Of a DNA stretch of 64,000 nucleotides, positions 40,070 through 48,206 are shown piece by piece. Each line of letters begins with the position of its first letter. Positions within the stretch are counted from its first letter, which is position 1. The translations under genes were made by a program, and so were the position numbers. The stretch covers positions 1 through 64,000 of the forward strand of contig NZ_NFZS01000001.1 in NCBI RefSeq assembly GCF_003264855.1, in the 5' to 3' direction. The DNA is from Dyella jiangningensis (GTDB taxonomy: Bacteria > Pseudomonadota > Gammaproteobacteria > Xanthomonadales > Rhodanobacteraceae). The notes below the pieces were generated by a model. It did no database searches and had not been told where the DNA came from. It worked only from the letters and a program-made list of their open reading frames with translations.

Positions 40070-40609
40070 TCAAGGCTTGGCGGGCGGGGCTTTGCCGCTT
40101 TCCACGTAACGTTGCAGCCTCTGCAGCTGCGCCATCAGCATGCCATCGACGTTCGGCGCGAGCTTGTCCAAACCGCTGCTGCCCGAACCATTCACGCGAT
40201 ACTCGAACTGCAGCGCGGTGCCACTGTCCGCGGGCTTGAGCGTAAACGTCATCACGCCCCCGACGGCCATGCTCTGCAGCGGCCCCAGCGCCGTGTCCAG
40301 CCGCAACAGATGGCCGGGGTTCGCCCAGATCACGCGGCCATGCGCCACGCTCTGCGTGCCCCAGCGCTCGCAGAAGCACCCGCCGGCGGACGATTCGATG
40401 CCGAGATTCGCGGCATGGCCGGAGTAGGTGTGCTGACTGTCCCACCACTGGCCCACATCGATCAGCGCCGCGTACACCTTGTCCGGCGGCGCATGCACGA
40501 TCCGCGCGTCGACGATCAGGAGGTGGTCGGCGCTGGCCTCCTTGACCTCGGCACGGGCGGCCGTGGGCAAGACGAACGCGGCGACGACAAGCAGGGGCCA
40601 GGCACGCAT
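40070..40609 (-). CDS. Exported SRPBCC (START-like) protein
   Basis: The 179-aa product has a signal peptide (MRAWPLLVVAAFVLPTAARA) and an SRPBCC-type fold (VDARIVHAPPDKVYAALIDVGQWWDSQHTYSG, then alternating strands and a long C-terminal helix DGMLMAQLQRLQRYVESG). The fold makes a hydrophobic pocket for lipids or other small ligands. The start at 40609 is preceded by AGGGAGA; the longer reading to 40633 is unlikely. It converges with the membrane protein gene at 38804-40039 and stands alone. Confidence 0.8.
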   Translation of the reverse strand: MRAWPLLVVAAFVLPTAARAEVKEASADHLLIVDARIVHAPPDKVYAALIDVGQWWDSQHTYSGHAANLGIESSAGGCFCERWGTQSVAHGRVIWANPGHLLRLDTALGPLQSMAVGGVMTFTLKPADSGTALQFEYRVNGSGSSGLDKLAPNVDGMLMAQLQRLQRYVESGKAPPAKP

Positions 40610-40759
40610 GGCGTTCTCCCTGGATAGTGACACCGGAGTATGGGCAGCCCATCGGGCGCCAGCCTATAGGCCGGGTGGGGTATGGGTAGCCGGCGAAGGC
40701 GGGTCGGCCGTGCATTTCCGCCCCGCCGGATCAGAGGCGGCTGCTGGCGAAAACTTTAC

Positions 40760-40774
40760 CAATACAGTATATTG
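40760..40774. promoter_or_regulatory. AT-rich inverted repeat upstream of Xre antitoxin
   Basis: CAATA-CAGTA-TATTG is an inverted repeat 29 bp before the antitoxin ATG in a locally AT-rich stretch. Xre-type antitoxins autoregulate through such sites; the link is inferred. Confidence 0.45.
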
Positions 40775-40803
40775 ACGTCGAGCTCTATACGGAGAGTTTG
40801 CCA

Positions 40804-41196
40804 ATGGCTGCACATCTCCAGTCCGATACGATCCCGGCGACCGACCTGAGCGGGCCCGCCTTGCGCGCCTTCTTCAACCTGGCCGAACGCTGGAACCTGC
40901 GCATCGTCGACCAACGGCGCCTGTTGGGCGATCCGCCAGAGTCGACCTTCTACAAGTGGAAGCGCCTGCAGGAAGGCACGCTCGGTCGCGACACGCTGGA
41001 GCGCATCAGCTATCTGCTGGGCATCTGGAAAGACCTGCAGATCCTGTTTCCCGATCCACAGCAGGCCGATGGCTGGGTGCACCGCGCCAACCAGTCGCCG
41101 CTGTTTGGCGGGCAGTCGGCGTTGCAGCGCATGCTGTCGGGCAACGTGGCGGACCTGTACGTGGTGCGCCAGTACCTCGACGCGCAGCGCGGCTGA
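40804..41196 (+). CDS. Xre/MbcA/ParS-type antitoxin
   Basis: The 130-aa product has an Xre-like N-terminal region (ALRAFFNLAERWNLRIVDQRRLLGDPPESTFYKWKR) and a C-terminal MbcA/ParS toxin-binding domain (LGIWKDLQILFPDPQQADGWVHRANQSPLFGGQSALQRMLSG). These proteins neutralise RES-domain toxins and repress their own operon. The ATG at 40804 follows GGAGAG; a TTG two codons earlier is less likely. The partner toxin is encoded 208 bp downstream, an unusually wide gap. Confidence 0.9.
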   Translation: MAAHLQSDTIPATDLSGPALRAFFNLAERWNLRIVDQRRLLGDPPESTFYKWKRLQEGTLGRDTLERISYLLGIWKDLQILFPDPQQADGWVHRANQSPLFGGQSALQRMLSGNVADLYVVRQYLDAQRG

Positions 41197-41404
41197 AGTC
41201 ATCGCGCCAGTTCTCGCCGGGCGTACCTATGCTTTGCGTGCATGTCGCTGCGGGAAGAAGCACCGCGGCGCTTTCTACGCGCCTGCCACTCGATCCGATC
41301 AACCTGCGGCCAGCTCCGATGAGGCTGCGGCCTACGTCGCAGCCCACGATACGCCTGCTGGACATACTCTCTTCCTCTGGCAGACCGCGTGAGAAGCACT
41401 CGTC

Positions 41405-42088
41405 ATGGCAGACATTCCACCTCTTCGACGGATCCGCTGGAACCAGGCCTATCGCATCGTTCCCAGCCGCTTTCCACCGATCGGTGTGTTCGATCGCATC
41501 GCCGAGCCGGGCGACCTGGACGCACTGTTTGCCATCGAAGCCCTGACCAATCCGCGCCTGCGCACCGAGCTGGGGCAGTTGAACCTGGTGCCGAAGGAGC
41601 GTCGCATCAGCGGTCCCGGCACCACACCGGTGATGGCCGCCTTTACCCACTTGAATCCCGAGGGCAGCCGTTTTTCCGACGGCAGCTGGGGCGTGTTCTA
41701 CGCCGGGCACAGCGTCGCCACCGCGGTGGAGGAAACCGTGTATCACCGCGAGCGTTTTCTTGCTGCCACCGCGGAGCCGCCGTGCGACATCGAGATGCGC
41801 TGCTATCGCACCAGCATCCACGCCAGGCTGCATGACCTGCGCGGCGATTGGACGGCCGAACACGATCCCGACGATTACAGCGCAGGCGTCGCGCTGGCGC
41901 GCAGGTTGCGAAGCGAGGGTTCCGATGGCCTGGTCTACGACAGCGTGCGCCACAAGGGCGGCGAGTGCGTCGCGGTGTTCTATCCCGACCGCATCGCGCC
42001 ATGCGTGCAGGCGCAGCACCTGATGTATCGCTGGGACGGCACACGCATCGCCCAGGTACTCACGGTCGACGAATGGAAGCGCGGTTGA
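41405..42088 (+). CDS. RES-domain toxin (NAD+-consuming type)
   Basis: The 227-aa product is a RES-family protein, named for conserved Arg, Glu and Ser residues; members such as MbcT degrade NAD+. Visible are AYRIVPSRFPP, SRFSDGSWGVFYAG (R89, Y99), TAVEETVYHRE (E109) and GLVYDSVRHKGGECVAVFYPD (S180). It pairs with the Xre-type antitoxin upstream. The intervening 208 bp (41197-41404) holds no ORF that I recognise; toxin and antitoxin usually abut, so the gap may hide a second promoter or remnants. A minus-strand terminator follows 10 bp after the stop. Confidence 0.9.
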   Translation: MADIPPLRRIRWNQAYRIVPSRFPPIGVFDRIAEPGDLDALFAIEALTNPRLRTELGQLNLVPKERRISGPGTTPVMAAFTHLNPEGSRFSDGSWGVFYAGHSVATAVEETVYHRERFLAATAEPPCDIEMRCYRTSIHARLHDLRGDWTAEHDPDDYSAGVALARRLRSEGSDGLVYDSVRHKGGECVAVFYPDRIAPCVQAQHLMYRWDGTRIAQVLTVDEWKRG

Positions 42089-42097
42089 CGCGTGTGC

Positions 42098-42128
42098 AAA
42101 AGAAAGGGCCTCCCATCGCGGGAGGCCC
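42098..42128 (-). terminator. Rho-independent terminator of ompW-like gene
   Basis: GGGCCTCCC (42106-42114) pairs perfectly with GGGAGGCCC (42120-42128). On the minus strand it is followed by TTTCTTTT (42098-42105). It lies between convergent RES and OmpW genes. Confidence 0.88.
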
Positions 42129-42164
42129 ACCCGGCATCCTTGCCGGAAGTCCTTTCCAAGGAAA

Positions 42165-42782
42165 TCAGAAGCGGTAGCCGAGGCTCACGCCGTACACGAT
42201 GGGATTGATCTTGGCGGTGCCGACCTTGGCGCCGTTGACGTGCACATCGCTCTCGATGTCGACCCAGCGCAGGTCGGCGGTGAAGATCCACTTCGGATTG
42301 ATCTTCACGTCGATGCCGGCATGCGCGGCCACGCCCCAGCTGTTGTCGATGCTGACGCTGGCGCCCTTGAGCGCACCGGCGCCCTTGGTGTCGAAGAAAT
42401 TGGTGTAGTTGACGCCCACGCCCACGAAGGGCGAGACCTGGCTGTCAGGCAGGAAGTGGTAGTTGATGCCCAGCGTCGGCGGCAGCTCCTTGGTCTGCGC
42501 CACCTTGCCCACGCCCGAGAGCTTCACGTCGTGCTGGAACGGCCACGCAGCCAGCAGGTCCACGCCGAGGTTGGGCGTGATCATGTATTCGATGCTGCCG
42601 GTCGGACGTACGCTGGTGCTGACCGACGAGCGCGCGCCCGCAAGCGTGCCGTTGTTGCTCTTGGGATCGACGGCGTGTGCACCGAAGCGCACGACCCAGT
42701 TGTCGTTGCTGTCGGCATGGGCGGCGGGAGCGGCGACGGCGCCGAGAGTGGCGGCAATGACGAGGGGAAGCAGAACTTTCAT
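42165..42782 (-). CDS. OmpW-family outer-membrane protein
   Basis: The 205-aa product has a signal peptide (VLLPLVIAATLGAVAAPAAHA) and an eight-stranded OmpW-type barrel with NWVVRFGAHAVDPKSNNG at the start, PPTLGINYHFLPDSQVSPFVGVGVNYT in the middle and a C-terminal phenylalanine (GVSLGYRF). OmpW proteins form narrow hydrophobic channels. I give the ATG at 42782; an in-frame ATG at 42791 is equally near and cannot be excluded. The gene ends at its own terminator and is divergent from the DUF2892/Crp-Fnr pair. Confidence 0.92.
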   Translation of the reverse strand: MKVLLPLVIAATLGAVAAPAAHADSNDNWVVRFGAHAVDPKSNNGTLAGARSSVSTSVRPTGSIEYMITPNLGVDLLAAWPFQHDVKLSGVGKVAQTKELPPTLGINYHFLPDSQVSPFVGVGVNYTNFFDTKGAGALKGASVSIDNSWGVAAHAGIDVKINPKWIFTADLRWVDIESDVHVNGAKVGTAKINPIVYGVSLGYRF

Positions 42783-42972
42783 GGGGCTCATCCGTGTGGG
42801 TTTCGTTTCGAACGAGTCCATGCTCGTGAGAATTTCGTTGTGCAGTTTTGACTTGCATCAAGCGTGACTAGGGCATACGGACGCATGCCTTACTGACGAT
42901 CAGCCCGGATCTCCACGTATGGCACGTACTTGCTCGCTGAGGTGCGTGCGACATTTCTCCAAGAGAAGGTCG

Positions 42973-42985
42973 GTGACAAAGTCAC
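42973..42985. promoter_or_regulatory. Short palindrome upstream of DUF2892 gene
   Basis: GTGAC-AAA-GTCAC is a perfect 5+3+5 palindrome 57 bp before the DUF2892 start. Crp/Fnr-type regulators bind TGTGA- or TTGAT-like half sites, so it could serve the nearby regulator. It is short, so the evidence is modest. Confidence 0.4.
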
Positions 42986-43042
42986 TGACGATGAGGCCCC
43001 CACTCCCTAACGTCGCTGGCCATATCAACCAAGGAGATGAAG

Positions 43043-43246
43043 ATGGCCGGCAAAAACGTGGGAACAATGGATCAAATCATCCGCATCGTCATCGGCGGTG
43101 TGCTTATCGCGTTGGTCTACGTGGGACCGCGCACATCCTGGGGCTGGATCGGCATCGTTCCGTTGGTTACCGCCATCGTCAGTTGGTGCCCGCTCTATCG
43201 CGTCTTCGGGTTGCGCACATGCAAGGCATCCAAGTGCGGGCGCTGA
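43043..43246 (+). CDS. DUF2892 (YgaP-like) small membrane protein
   Basis: The 67-aa product has two membrane helices (IIRIVIGGVLIALVYV and WIGIVPLVTAIVSWCPLYRVFG) and the family ending CPLYRVFGLRTC. DUF2892 segments occur alone or fused to rhodanese domains as in YgaP, linked with sulfur handling. The ribosome-binding AAGGAG (43031-43036) is directly followed by an ATG at 43037 with no spacing but sits 6 bp before the ATG at 43043, so I choose 43043. A Crp/Fnr-type regulator gene begins 81 bp downstream on the same strand. Confidence 0.88.
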   Translation: MAGKNVGTMDQIIRIVIGGVLIALVYVGPRTSWGWIGIVPLVTAIVSWCPLYRVFGLRTCKASKCGR

Positions 43247-43327
43247 GTGCACGTAGCAGCCTTCAATGATGCGAAGGTGGAAGAGGATGCGCGAACGAAA
43301 ACGCCGAAGAGCAAATGAGGGAAGCGA

Positions 43328-44014
43328 GTGATTCAGCGGGCTAGTAGCGGTGATGAAATCATCGACACCGAGCTGCGACGCCTCGGTTTGCAAGTTCTGC
43401 CGAATATTCGTGCGCTTGTTACGCAGGTGCCGAAGGGGACGGTGCTGTTTCGCGTGGGGGATCCGTGTCGCCACTACCCGATTGTGCTGGCCGGAGATGT
43501 GCGTGTATGCCGGCCAGGACGATCAGGGCATGAGGTGGTGTTCTACCGGATGCAGCATGGCGAGGGATGTGCCGTGTCTGCAGCCTGCCTTATCGAAAAA
43601 CAGCGCTATCAGGTGATCGCGAGAACGGACCGCGACACGATGGCGTTGTTGCTTCCCGCAGCTATGTTCCACGCACAGCTCGATGCGAATGCGACATTCC
43701 GAAGATTTGTATTCAGGCAGTACTCGATGCGGATCGGCGCGTTGATGATGCGTGTCGAAAGTCTCATCGGGGAGAGCCCGGGACTGCGCCTCGCAAGGCT
43801 ACTGCTTGCAAGGATGCAAGACGGAGCCGTGACCATGACGCACGCCGCATTGGCGACGGATATCGGCACCGCGCGCGAGGTGGTATCCCGTCATCTGGGT
43901 GCAATGGCGCGGGCTGGCTGGGTCAGGCAGCGTCGCCAAGCGATCGATATCTTGGATATTGAAGCACTGCAAGGGATTGCCCATGCCGAGGAAAATCCTT
44001 CTGTCCTCGACTGA
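43328..44014 (+). CDS. Crp/Fnr-family transcriptional regulator
   Basis: The 228-aa product has an N-terminal cyclic-nucleotide-binding-like barrel (VPKGTVLFRVGDPCRHYPIVLAGDVRVC and FYRMQHGEGCAVSAACLI) and a C-terminal Crp-type HTH (MTHAALATDIGTAREVVSRHLGAMARAGWVRQRRQAIDI). It lacks the clustered N-terminal cysteines of true Fnr. GTG at 43328 is the start, preceded by GAGGGA. Codon use seems less GC-biased than in the neighbours, which hints at different ancestry. It follows the DUF2892 gene by 81 bp; redox or sulfur control of that gene is a reasonable guess. Confidence 0.88.
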   Translation: MIQRASSGDEIIDTELRRLGLQVLPNIRALVTQVPKGTVLFRVGDPCRHYPIVLAGDVRVCRPGRSGHEVVFYRMQHGEGCAVSAACLIEKQRYQVIARTDRDTMALLLPAAMFHAQLDANATFRRFVFRQYSMRIGALMMRVESLIGESPGLRLARLLLARMQDGAVTMTHAALATDIGTAREVVSRHLGAMARAGWVRQRRQAIDILDIEALQGIAHAEENPSVLD

Positions 44015-44162
44015 TCTCTTATTTTTGGTGAGCGGCGCAGTTGGCGCCCGCGGTCTCATGGATTGCACGTCTCCGTGTAGACGCACCGTTCAGAAGCCTC
44101 GGCCGGGGCGGTAAACCATGCAGGCGATGGATGGGCAAATCCAGCGCCGTGCTTGCCGCTTC

Positions 44163-45053
44163 TCACGTATCCGCGTTAGTCGCCCAGCCCTCGCGGTTGC
44201 CCCGCGTGAACACCCGGTCGCTGTCGAGTACATCGCCGGCAGCATGAGGGACCTCTTCGCGCAGCTTGGCGTAGATCGGCGTGAAGTCGGGGCGGGTGGC
44301 TTCGAACAGCTGCTCGAAGCTGTCGATCACGAAGTAGGTCTGCTGGTAGGTGTCGATGCGGTAGCGCGTGCTCATCACGCGCTCGAGGCCGAAGCCGATG
44401 CGGTTGGGCGAGGCCGAGTCCAGCGAGTAGATCGACTCGCCCTTGGAGCTGACGATGCCGGCGCCGTAGATGCGCATGCCGTCCTTGGTGTTGATCAGCC
44501 CGAATTCCACCGTGTACCAGTACAGCCGGGTGAGGTTCATCAGCGCTTCGGGACCGATGGCGAACGCCTTCATGCCGCCGCGGCCGTAGGCCTGCATGTA
44601 GTCGGCGAAGATCGGGTTCAGCAGCAGCGGCACGTGGCCGAACAGGTCGTGGAACAGGTCAGGCTCGCTGAGATAATCGAGCTGCTCGGGTTTGCGGATC
44701 CACCAGCTCACCGGAAAACGGCGGTGGGCCAGATGGTCGAAGAACACTTCATCGGGCAGCAGGCCTTCCACGGCCACGAGTTCCCAGCCGGTGGTCTCGC
44801 CCAGCACCTTGTTCAGGTCGGCGAACTTGGGGATGCCGCCGTCACCCAGGCCGAAGCGCTCCACGCCGTCGAGGAACTCCTGGCAGGCGCGACCGGGCAG
44901 CAGTTCGCGCTGGCGCTTGTAGAGGGTGTCCCACACCTGATGGTCGGTCTGGCTGTACTGCGCCCACGGCTGTTCGACGACGCCGGTGGCGTAGACGGGG
45001 ACATAGCCACGGTCGGTCTGGTGATGTTCGACGCGGCGGGGCGTGCTGCTCAT
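44163..45053 (-). CDS. phhA: Phenylalanine 4-monooxygenase
   Basis: PhhA hydroxylates phenylalanine to tyrosine using tetrahydropterin, oxygen and non-haem iron. The 296-aa product is a bacterial monodomain enzyme with the iron ligands in PDLFHDLFGHVPLL (two His) and LYWYTVEFGLI (Glu), and TGWELVAVEGLLPDEVFFDHLAHRRFPV upstream. The start at 45053 (MSSTPRRVEHHQTDRGYVPVY) follows AGGAG with good spacing; a reading back to 45161 is rejected. It is divergent from an Lrp/AsnC-type gene across a 149-bp gap containing an AT-rich palindrome, a layout that suggests control by that regulator. Confidence 0.96.
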   Translation of the reverse strand: MSSTPRRVEHHQTDRGYVPVYATGVVEQPWAQYSQTDHQVWDTLYKRQRELLPGRACQEFLDGVERFGLGDGGIPKFADLNKVLGETTGWELVAVEGLLPDEVFFDHLAHRRFPVSWWIRKPEQLDYLSEPDLFHDLFGHVPLLLNPIFADYMQAYGRGGMKAFAIGPEALMNLTRLYWYTVEFGLINTKDGMRIYGAGIVSSKGESIYSLDSASPNRIGFGLERVMSTRYRIDTYQQTYFVIDSFEQLFEATRPDFTPIYAKLREEVPHAAGDVLDSDRVFTRGNREGWATNADT

Positions 45054-45157
45054 GGCGGGCTCCTGGCTGCGGGGGCCGGGTGATAGGAAGATGCCCTCAG
45101 CATAGGGCCGTTCCCGCGCACGAAGATTGTTTTGTTGCAGCCCAAAGGCCCGTTCAA

Positions 45158-45170
45158 GCAATAATATTGC
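45158..45170. promoter_or_regulatory. AT-rich palindrome between phhA and lrp-type gene
   Basis: GCAATA-A-TATTGC is a perfect 6+1+6 palindrome 105 bp upstream of phhA and 32 bp upstream of the Lrp-type gene. Lrp/AsnC proteins favour AT-rich palindromes of this size; control of both genes from here is inferred. Confidence 0.6.
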
Positions 45171-45202
45171 GTCACTACGCCTAAAGCCGAAAATTCATTG
45201 CC

Positions 45203-45679
45203 ATGCCCGATCTGGATCGTACCGACCTGCGCATTCTTGCCGTGCTCCAGAGCGACGGCCGGATCACCAATGCCGAGTTGGCCGAGAAGGTCAGCCTCTC
45301 TCCCTCCGCCTGCCTGCGCCGGGTGCAGCGGCTGGAGTCGGACGGCATCCTGACCGGCTATACCGCCCAGGTGGACCCGCAGGCGGTGGGACTGGGGCTG
45401 CAGGCGTTCGTGCGCGTGCAGCTCACCAAGCACGAGAGCGCGGCCGTGGAGCGCTTCGTGGAGCTGGTCAACGGCTGGGACGAAGTGGTGGCGTGCTATG
45501 CGCTCACCGGCGACATGGACTACCTGCTGCACGTCTTTGTGGCGGACCTGCAGGATTTTTCGAGGTTCCTGCTCGACCGGCTGTTGAACGCTGCGGGCGT
45601 GGCCGACGTCAATTCCAGTTTTGTCCTGCGTACCGTGAAGCGATCCGCTGCTTTACCGCTGAATCCTGTGGAACGCTGA
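45203..45679 (+). CDS. Lrp/AsnC-family regulator, probably controlling phhA
   Basis: The 158-aa product has the AsnC-type HTH (LDRTDLRILAVLQSDGRITNAELAEKVSLSPSACLRRVQRLESDGIL) and a C-terminal RAM ligand-binding domain (FVRVQLTKHESAAVERFVELV, VVACYALTGDMDYLLHVFVADLQDF). Length and order are typical. Such proteins sense amino acids. The divergent phhA gene makes phenylalanine or tyrosine a likely effector, which is inference. It is followed 54 bp later by the acyltransferase gene on the same strand. Confidence 0.93.
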   Translation: MPDLDRTDLRILAVLQSDGRITNAELAEKVSLSPSACLRRVQRLESDGILTGYTAQVDPQAVGLGLQAFVRVQLTKHESAAVERFVELVNGWDEVVACYALTGDMDYLLHVFVADLQDFSRFLLDRLLNAAGVADVNSSFVLRTVKRSAALPLNPVER

Positions 45680-45733
45680 AGCGCGCGCCTGGGGCACAGG
45701 ATCGCCTCGACTAACGCTAAACTAACTGGACTG

Positions 45734-46549
45734 ATGAGTACCCACACCGTTTCCGCCCCGGCCCGAGACCTGATGCGACCCCTGCGTTACGCCTGGCGCG
45801 TACCGCTGCTGCTGCTGCACATCGTGCTGGGCATCCTGCTGTGCGCGCTGGTGCTGACCTGGAACCGCGACGCGGTGATGAGGGACGGCCGCGAGCCGTT
45901 CACGCATCGCATGATCCGCTGGTGGTCCACCGCGCTGCTGCGGGTGTTCGGCCTGCGCTCCGTGCGGGTGGGCCAGCCGCTGGCCGATCCCGTGCTGTTC
46001 GTTGCCAACCACACCTCGTGGATCGACATCGAACTGCTGCACAGCCAGCGCGCGGCCTGCTTCGTGGCCAAGGCCGAGATCGCCAGCTGGCCGCTGGTGG
46101 GCTGGCTGGCGTCGGCTGGCGGCACGATCTTCCATCGCCGCGGCAGCAACCACTCGCTGGCGGCGGTCATGCAGGTGATGGTGGAGCGGCTGCGTGGCGG
46201 GCGTTCGGTGGCGGTGTTTCCCGAAGGCGGCACGGGCCACAACGGCGTGTTGCGCGTGTTCCATGCGCGGATCTTCCAGGCGGCGCTCGATGCCGGGGTG
46301 CCGGTGCAGCCGGTGGCGCTGCGTTTTGCGCGCGACGGGCACCGGGTGATCGACGCCGGCTTCCGCGAGCACGAAAACTTCATGCAGAACTTTCTGCGCC
46401 TGCTCGGCGAAGCGCCGCTGGATGCGGAAGTTCATTTCCTCGAACCCGTGCCGGCCACGCCCGATGCGCGACGCCGCATGGCGGAGCTGTCGCGCGAACG
46501 CATCGCCCAGGCGCTGGAAGACCAGCCGAACCACGACAGCCGCGCATGA
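45734..46549 (+). CDS. 1-acyl-sn-glycerol-3-phosphate acyltransferase (PlsC-type)
   Basis: The 271-aa product is a membrane acyltransferase with one N-terminal helix (about residues 23-42) and the PlsC motifs NHTSWID (HX4D; H93, D98), a GGTIFHRRG motif near 130 and FPEGGTG near 165. Members put the second acyl chain on lysophosphatidic acid or an analogous acceptor, such as an ornithine lipid. It overlaps the next gene, an alpha/beta hydrolase, by 4 bp (ATGA), so the two are translationally coupled. Confidence 0.9.
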   Translation: MSTHTVSAPARDLMRPLRYAWRVPLLLLHIVLGILLCALVLTWNRDAVMRDGREPFTHRMIRWWSTALLRVFGLRSVRVGQPLADPVLFVANHTSWIDIELLHSQRAACFVAKAEIASWPLVGWLASAGGTIFHRRGSNHSLAAVMQVMVERLRGGRSVAVFPEGGTGHNGVLRVFHARIFQAALDAGVPVQPVALRFARDGHRVIDAGFREHENFMQNFLRLLGEAPLDAEVHFLEPVPATPDARRRMAELSRERIAQALEDQPNHDSRA

Positions 46550-47547
46550 CTCTGCCGAAGGGAAAGGATTTCCTGCCGCCGTGGCCGCTGCGCAGCGGGC
46601 ACATCCAGACCATGCTGTCCTCCAGCGGCGTGCGGCGCGTGCTGCTGCCGAAGGCGGCGCAGGCGGTGATGGAAGGAGCCGAGCCGGTCATGGTGAGCGG
46701 CGGCGATGGCGTGCGCCTCACCGGCGCCTACACCGCACAGAAGGCGAAGCCGCAGCCGCGCGGCCTGGCCGTACTGTTCCACGGCTGGGAAGGCAGCGTC
46801 GATTCCACCTACGTGCTGCAGACCGGCAGCCGGCTGCTGGCCGATGGCTGGGACATCTTCCGCCTGAATTTCCGCGATCACGGCGACAGCCATCATCTCA
46901 ACGAGGCGCTGTTCCATTCCTGCCGCATCGATGAAGTGGTGAACGCGCTGGGCGATATCGCGCAACGCTATCCCAACCGGCCCATGGCGTTGGCGGGATT
47001 TTCACTGGGCGGCAACTTCGCGCTGCGCGCCGCCTTGCGCGCGCCCTCGGCCGGACTGCCGCTGAGCTACGCGCTGGCGGTGTGCCCGATCATCGATCCC
47101 AGCGAAGGGTTGTTCTCGCTGGAAGCTTCCGCGCCGTGGTTCTACCAGGCGTACTTCATGCACAAGTGGCGTCGCTCGTTGCAGGCCAAGCAGGCCGCGT
47201 TTCCGCAGCAGCAATACTTCGAATTGTCCGAGCTGAAGCAGAACCTGCGCGGCCTGACTGCGTCGCTGGTGGCGCGGCATACCGACTTCGGTTCGCTGGA
47301 AGCCTATCTGGACGGCTATTCGGTCGCGGGCCGCGCGCTGGCCGACCTGCATGTGCCGGCGACGATCCTCACGGCGCGTGACGACCCCGTGATCCCGGTG
47401 GACGCGTTCGACAAGCTGGAGCTGCCGGCCAACGTGGAGCTGGATATCTCGGCCTATGGCGGCCATTGCGGGTTCATTCGCGGCTGGGACATGACCAGCT
47501 TCACGGATGAGTACATTGCCGCGCGGTTCAACGCGATCGCGTCGTAG
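46546..47547 (+). CDS. YheT-type alpha/beta hydrolase
   Basis: The 333-aa product belongs to the YheT/EMB8-like alpha/beta hydrolases: it opens PPWPLRSGHIQTMLSS, has LAVLFHGWEGSVDSTYVLQT, the nucleophile elbow GFSLGG, and a late TARDDPVIPVDAF and GGHCGFI with the catalytic His. The substrate is not known; the coupling to a PlsC-type gene suggests lipid esters. The ATG at 46546 overlaps the previous stop. No terminator was seen before the next gene, 112 bp on. Confidence 0.88.
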   Translation: MTLPKGKDFLPPWPLRSGHIQTMLSSSGVRRVLLPKAAQAVMEGAEPVMVSGGDGVRLTGAYTAQKAKPQPRGLAVLFHGWEGSVDSTYVLQTGSRLLADGWDIFRLNFRDHGDSHHLNEALFHSCRIDEVVNALGDIAQRYPNRPMALAGFSLGGNFALRAALRAPSAGLPLSYALAVCPIIDPSEGLFSLEASAPWFYQAYFMHKWRRSLQAKQAAFPQQQYFELSELKQNLRGLTASLVARHTDFGSLEAYLDGYSVAGRALADLHVPATILTARDDPVIPVDAFDKLELPANVELDISAYGGHCGFIRGWDMTSFTDEYIAARFNAIAS

Positions 47548-47659
47548 TATCCGTGTTCCGCGCCGGCCGTGAGGGCGTCGCGGATCCATCATTGATGGTG
47601 GCGCTGCATGCATTCCCGCATGCCGCCCGCGAGCAAATATTCCATAAGGGAGAGTGGAT

Positions 47660-48064
47660 ATGGCCATGCATGCCCAGGGCACTTTCGACGTAACGATCAC
47701 GCCGCAATCCTTCGCGGAGGGCGTGGGCGATCCCAGCGTCGGGCGCATGGCGCTCGAGAAGCATTTCAAGGGCGATCTCGAGGGCGTGGGTCGCGGGCAG
47801 ATGCTTGCGGTGGGCACGGCGATCGACGGTTCCGCCGGCTATGTGGCGATGGAGCGTGTCCAGGCCGCCCTGCACGGCCGCGAAGGCAGCTTTGCGCTGC
47901 AGCACAACGGCGTCATGAACCGCGGTACGCCGCAGCTGTCGATCACCATCGTGCCCGATTCGGGCACCGACGGACTGAGCGGCATCGCCGGCACGCTGAC
48001 CATCCGCATCGCCGATGGCGTGCATCACTACGAACTGGCTTACTCGCTGCCTGACGTTCCCTAG
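47660..48064 (+). CDS. DUF3224-family protein
   Basis: The 134-aa product matches DUF3224 proteins: MAMHAQGTFDVTITPQ, LEKHFKGDLEGVGRGQMLA, GYVAMERVQAALHGREGSFALQHNGVM and SGTDGLSGIAGTLTI are typical and suggest a small beta barrel (allene-oxide-cyclase-like fold) with no known reaction. The ATG at 47660 follows AAGGGAGAG at good spacing; an in-frame GTG two codons earlier (47654) overlaps the ribosome-binding site and is less likely. It appears to be a single gene. Confidence 0.88.
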   Translation: MAMHAQGTFDVTITPQSFAEGVGDPSVGRMALEKHFKGDLEGVGRGQMLAVGTAIDGSAGYVAMERVQAALHGREGSFALQHNGVMNRGTPQLSITIVPDSGTDGLSGIAGTLTIRIADGVHHYELAYSLPDVP

Positions 48065-48206
48065 CCAAGTGATTGCGCGGTGGCCGTTTTCCTGCTCCGC
48101 GCGATCGTCGAAACACACCCCCCGAAGCGTTGCCATCATGCCGTCGTGGAAGGTGCGCGGCCGTCGCGCTACGCTTCAGCCTTTCCGTCAACGGAGAGGC
48201 TTGCCC

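Noticed and set aside
41069..41392. Open frame bridging antitoxin and the gap as a third toxin-antitoxin gene
   Set aside because: Most of it overlaps the antitoxin in another frame, it has no ribosome-binding site and no recognisable domain.
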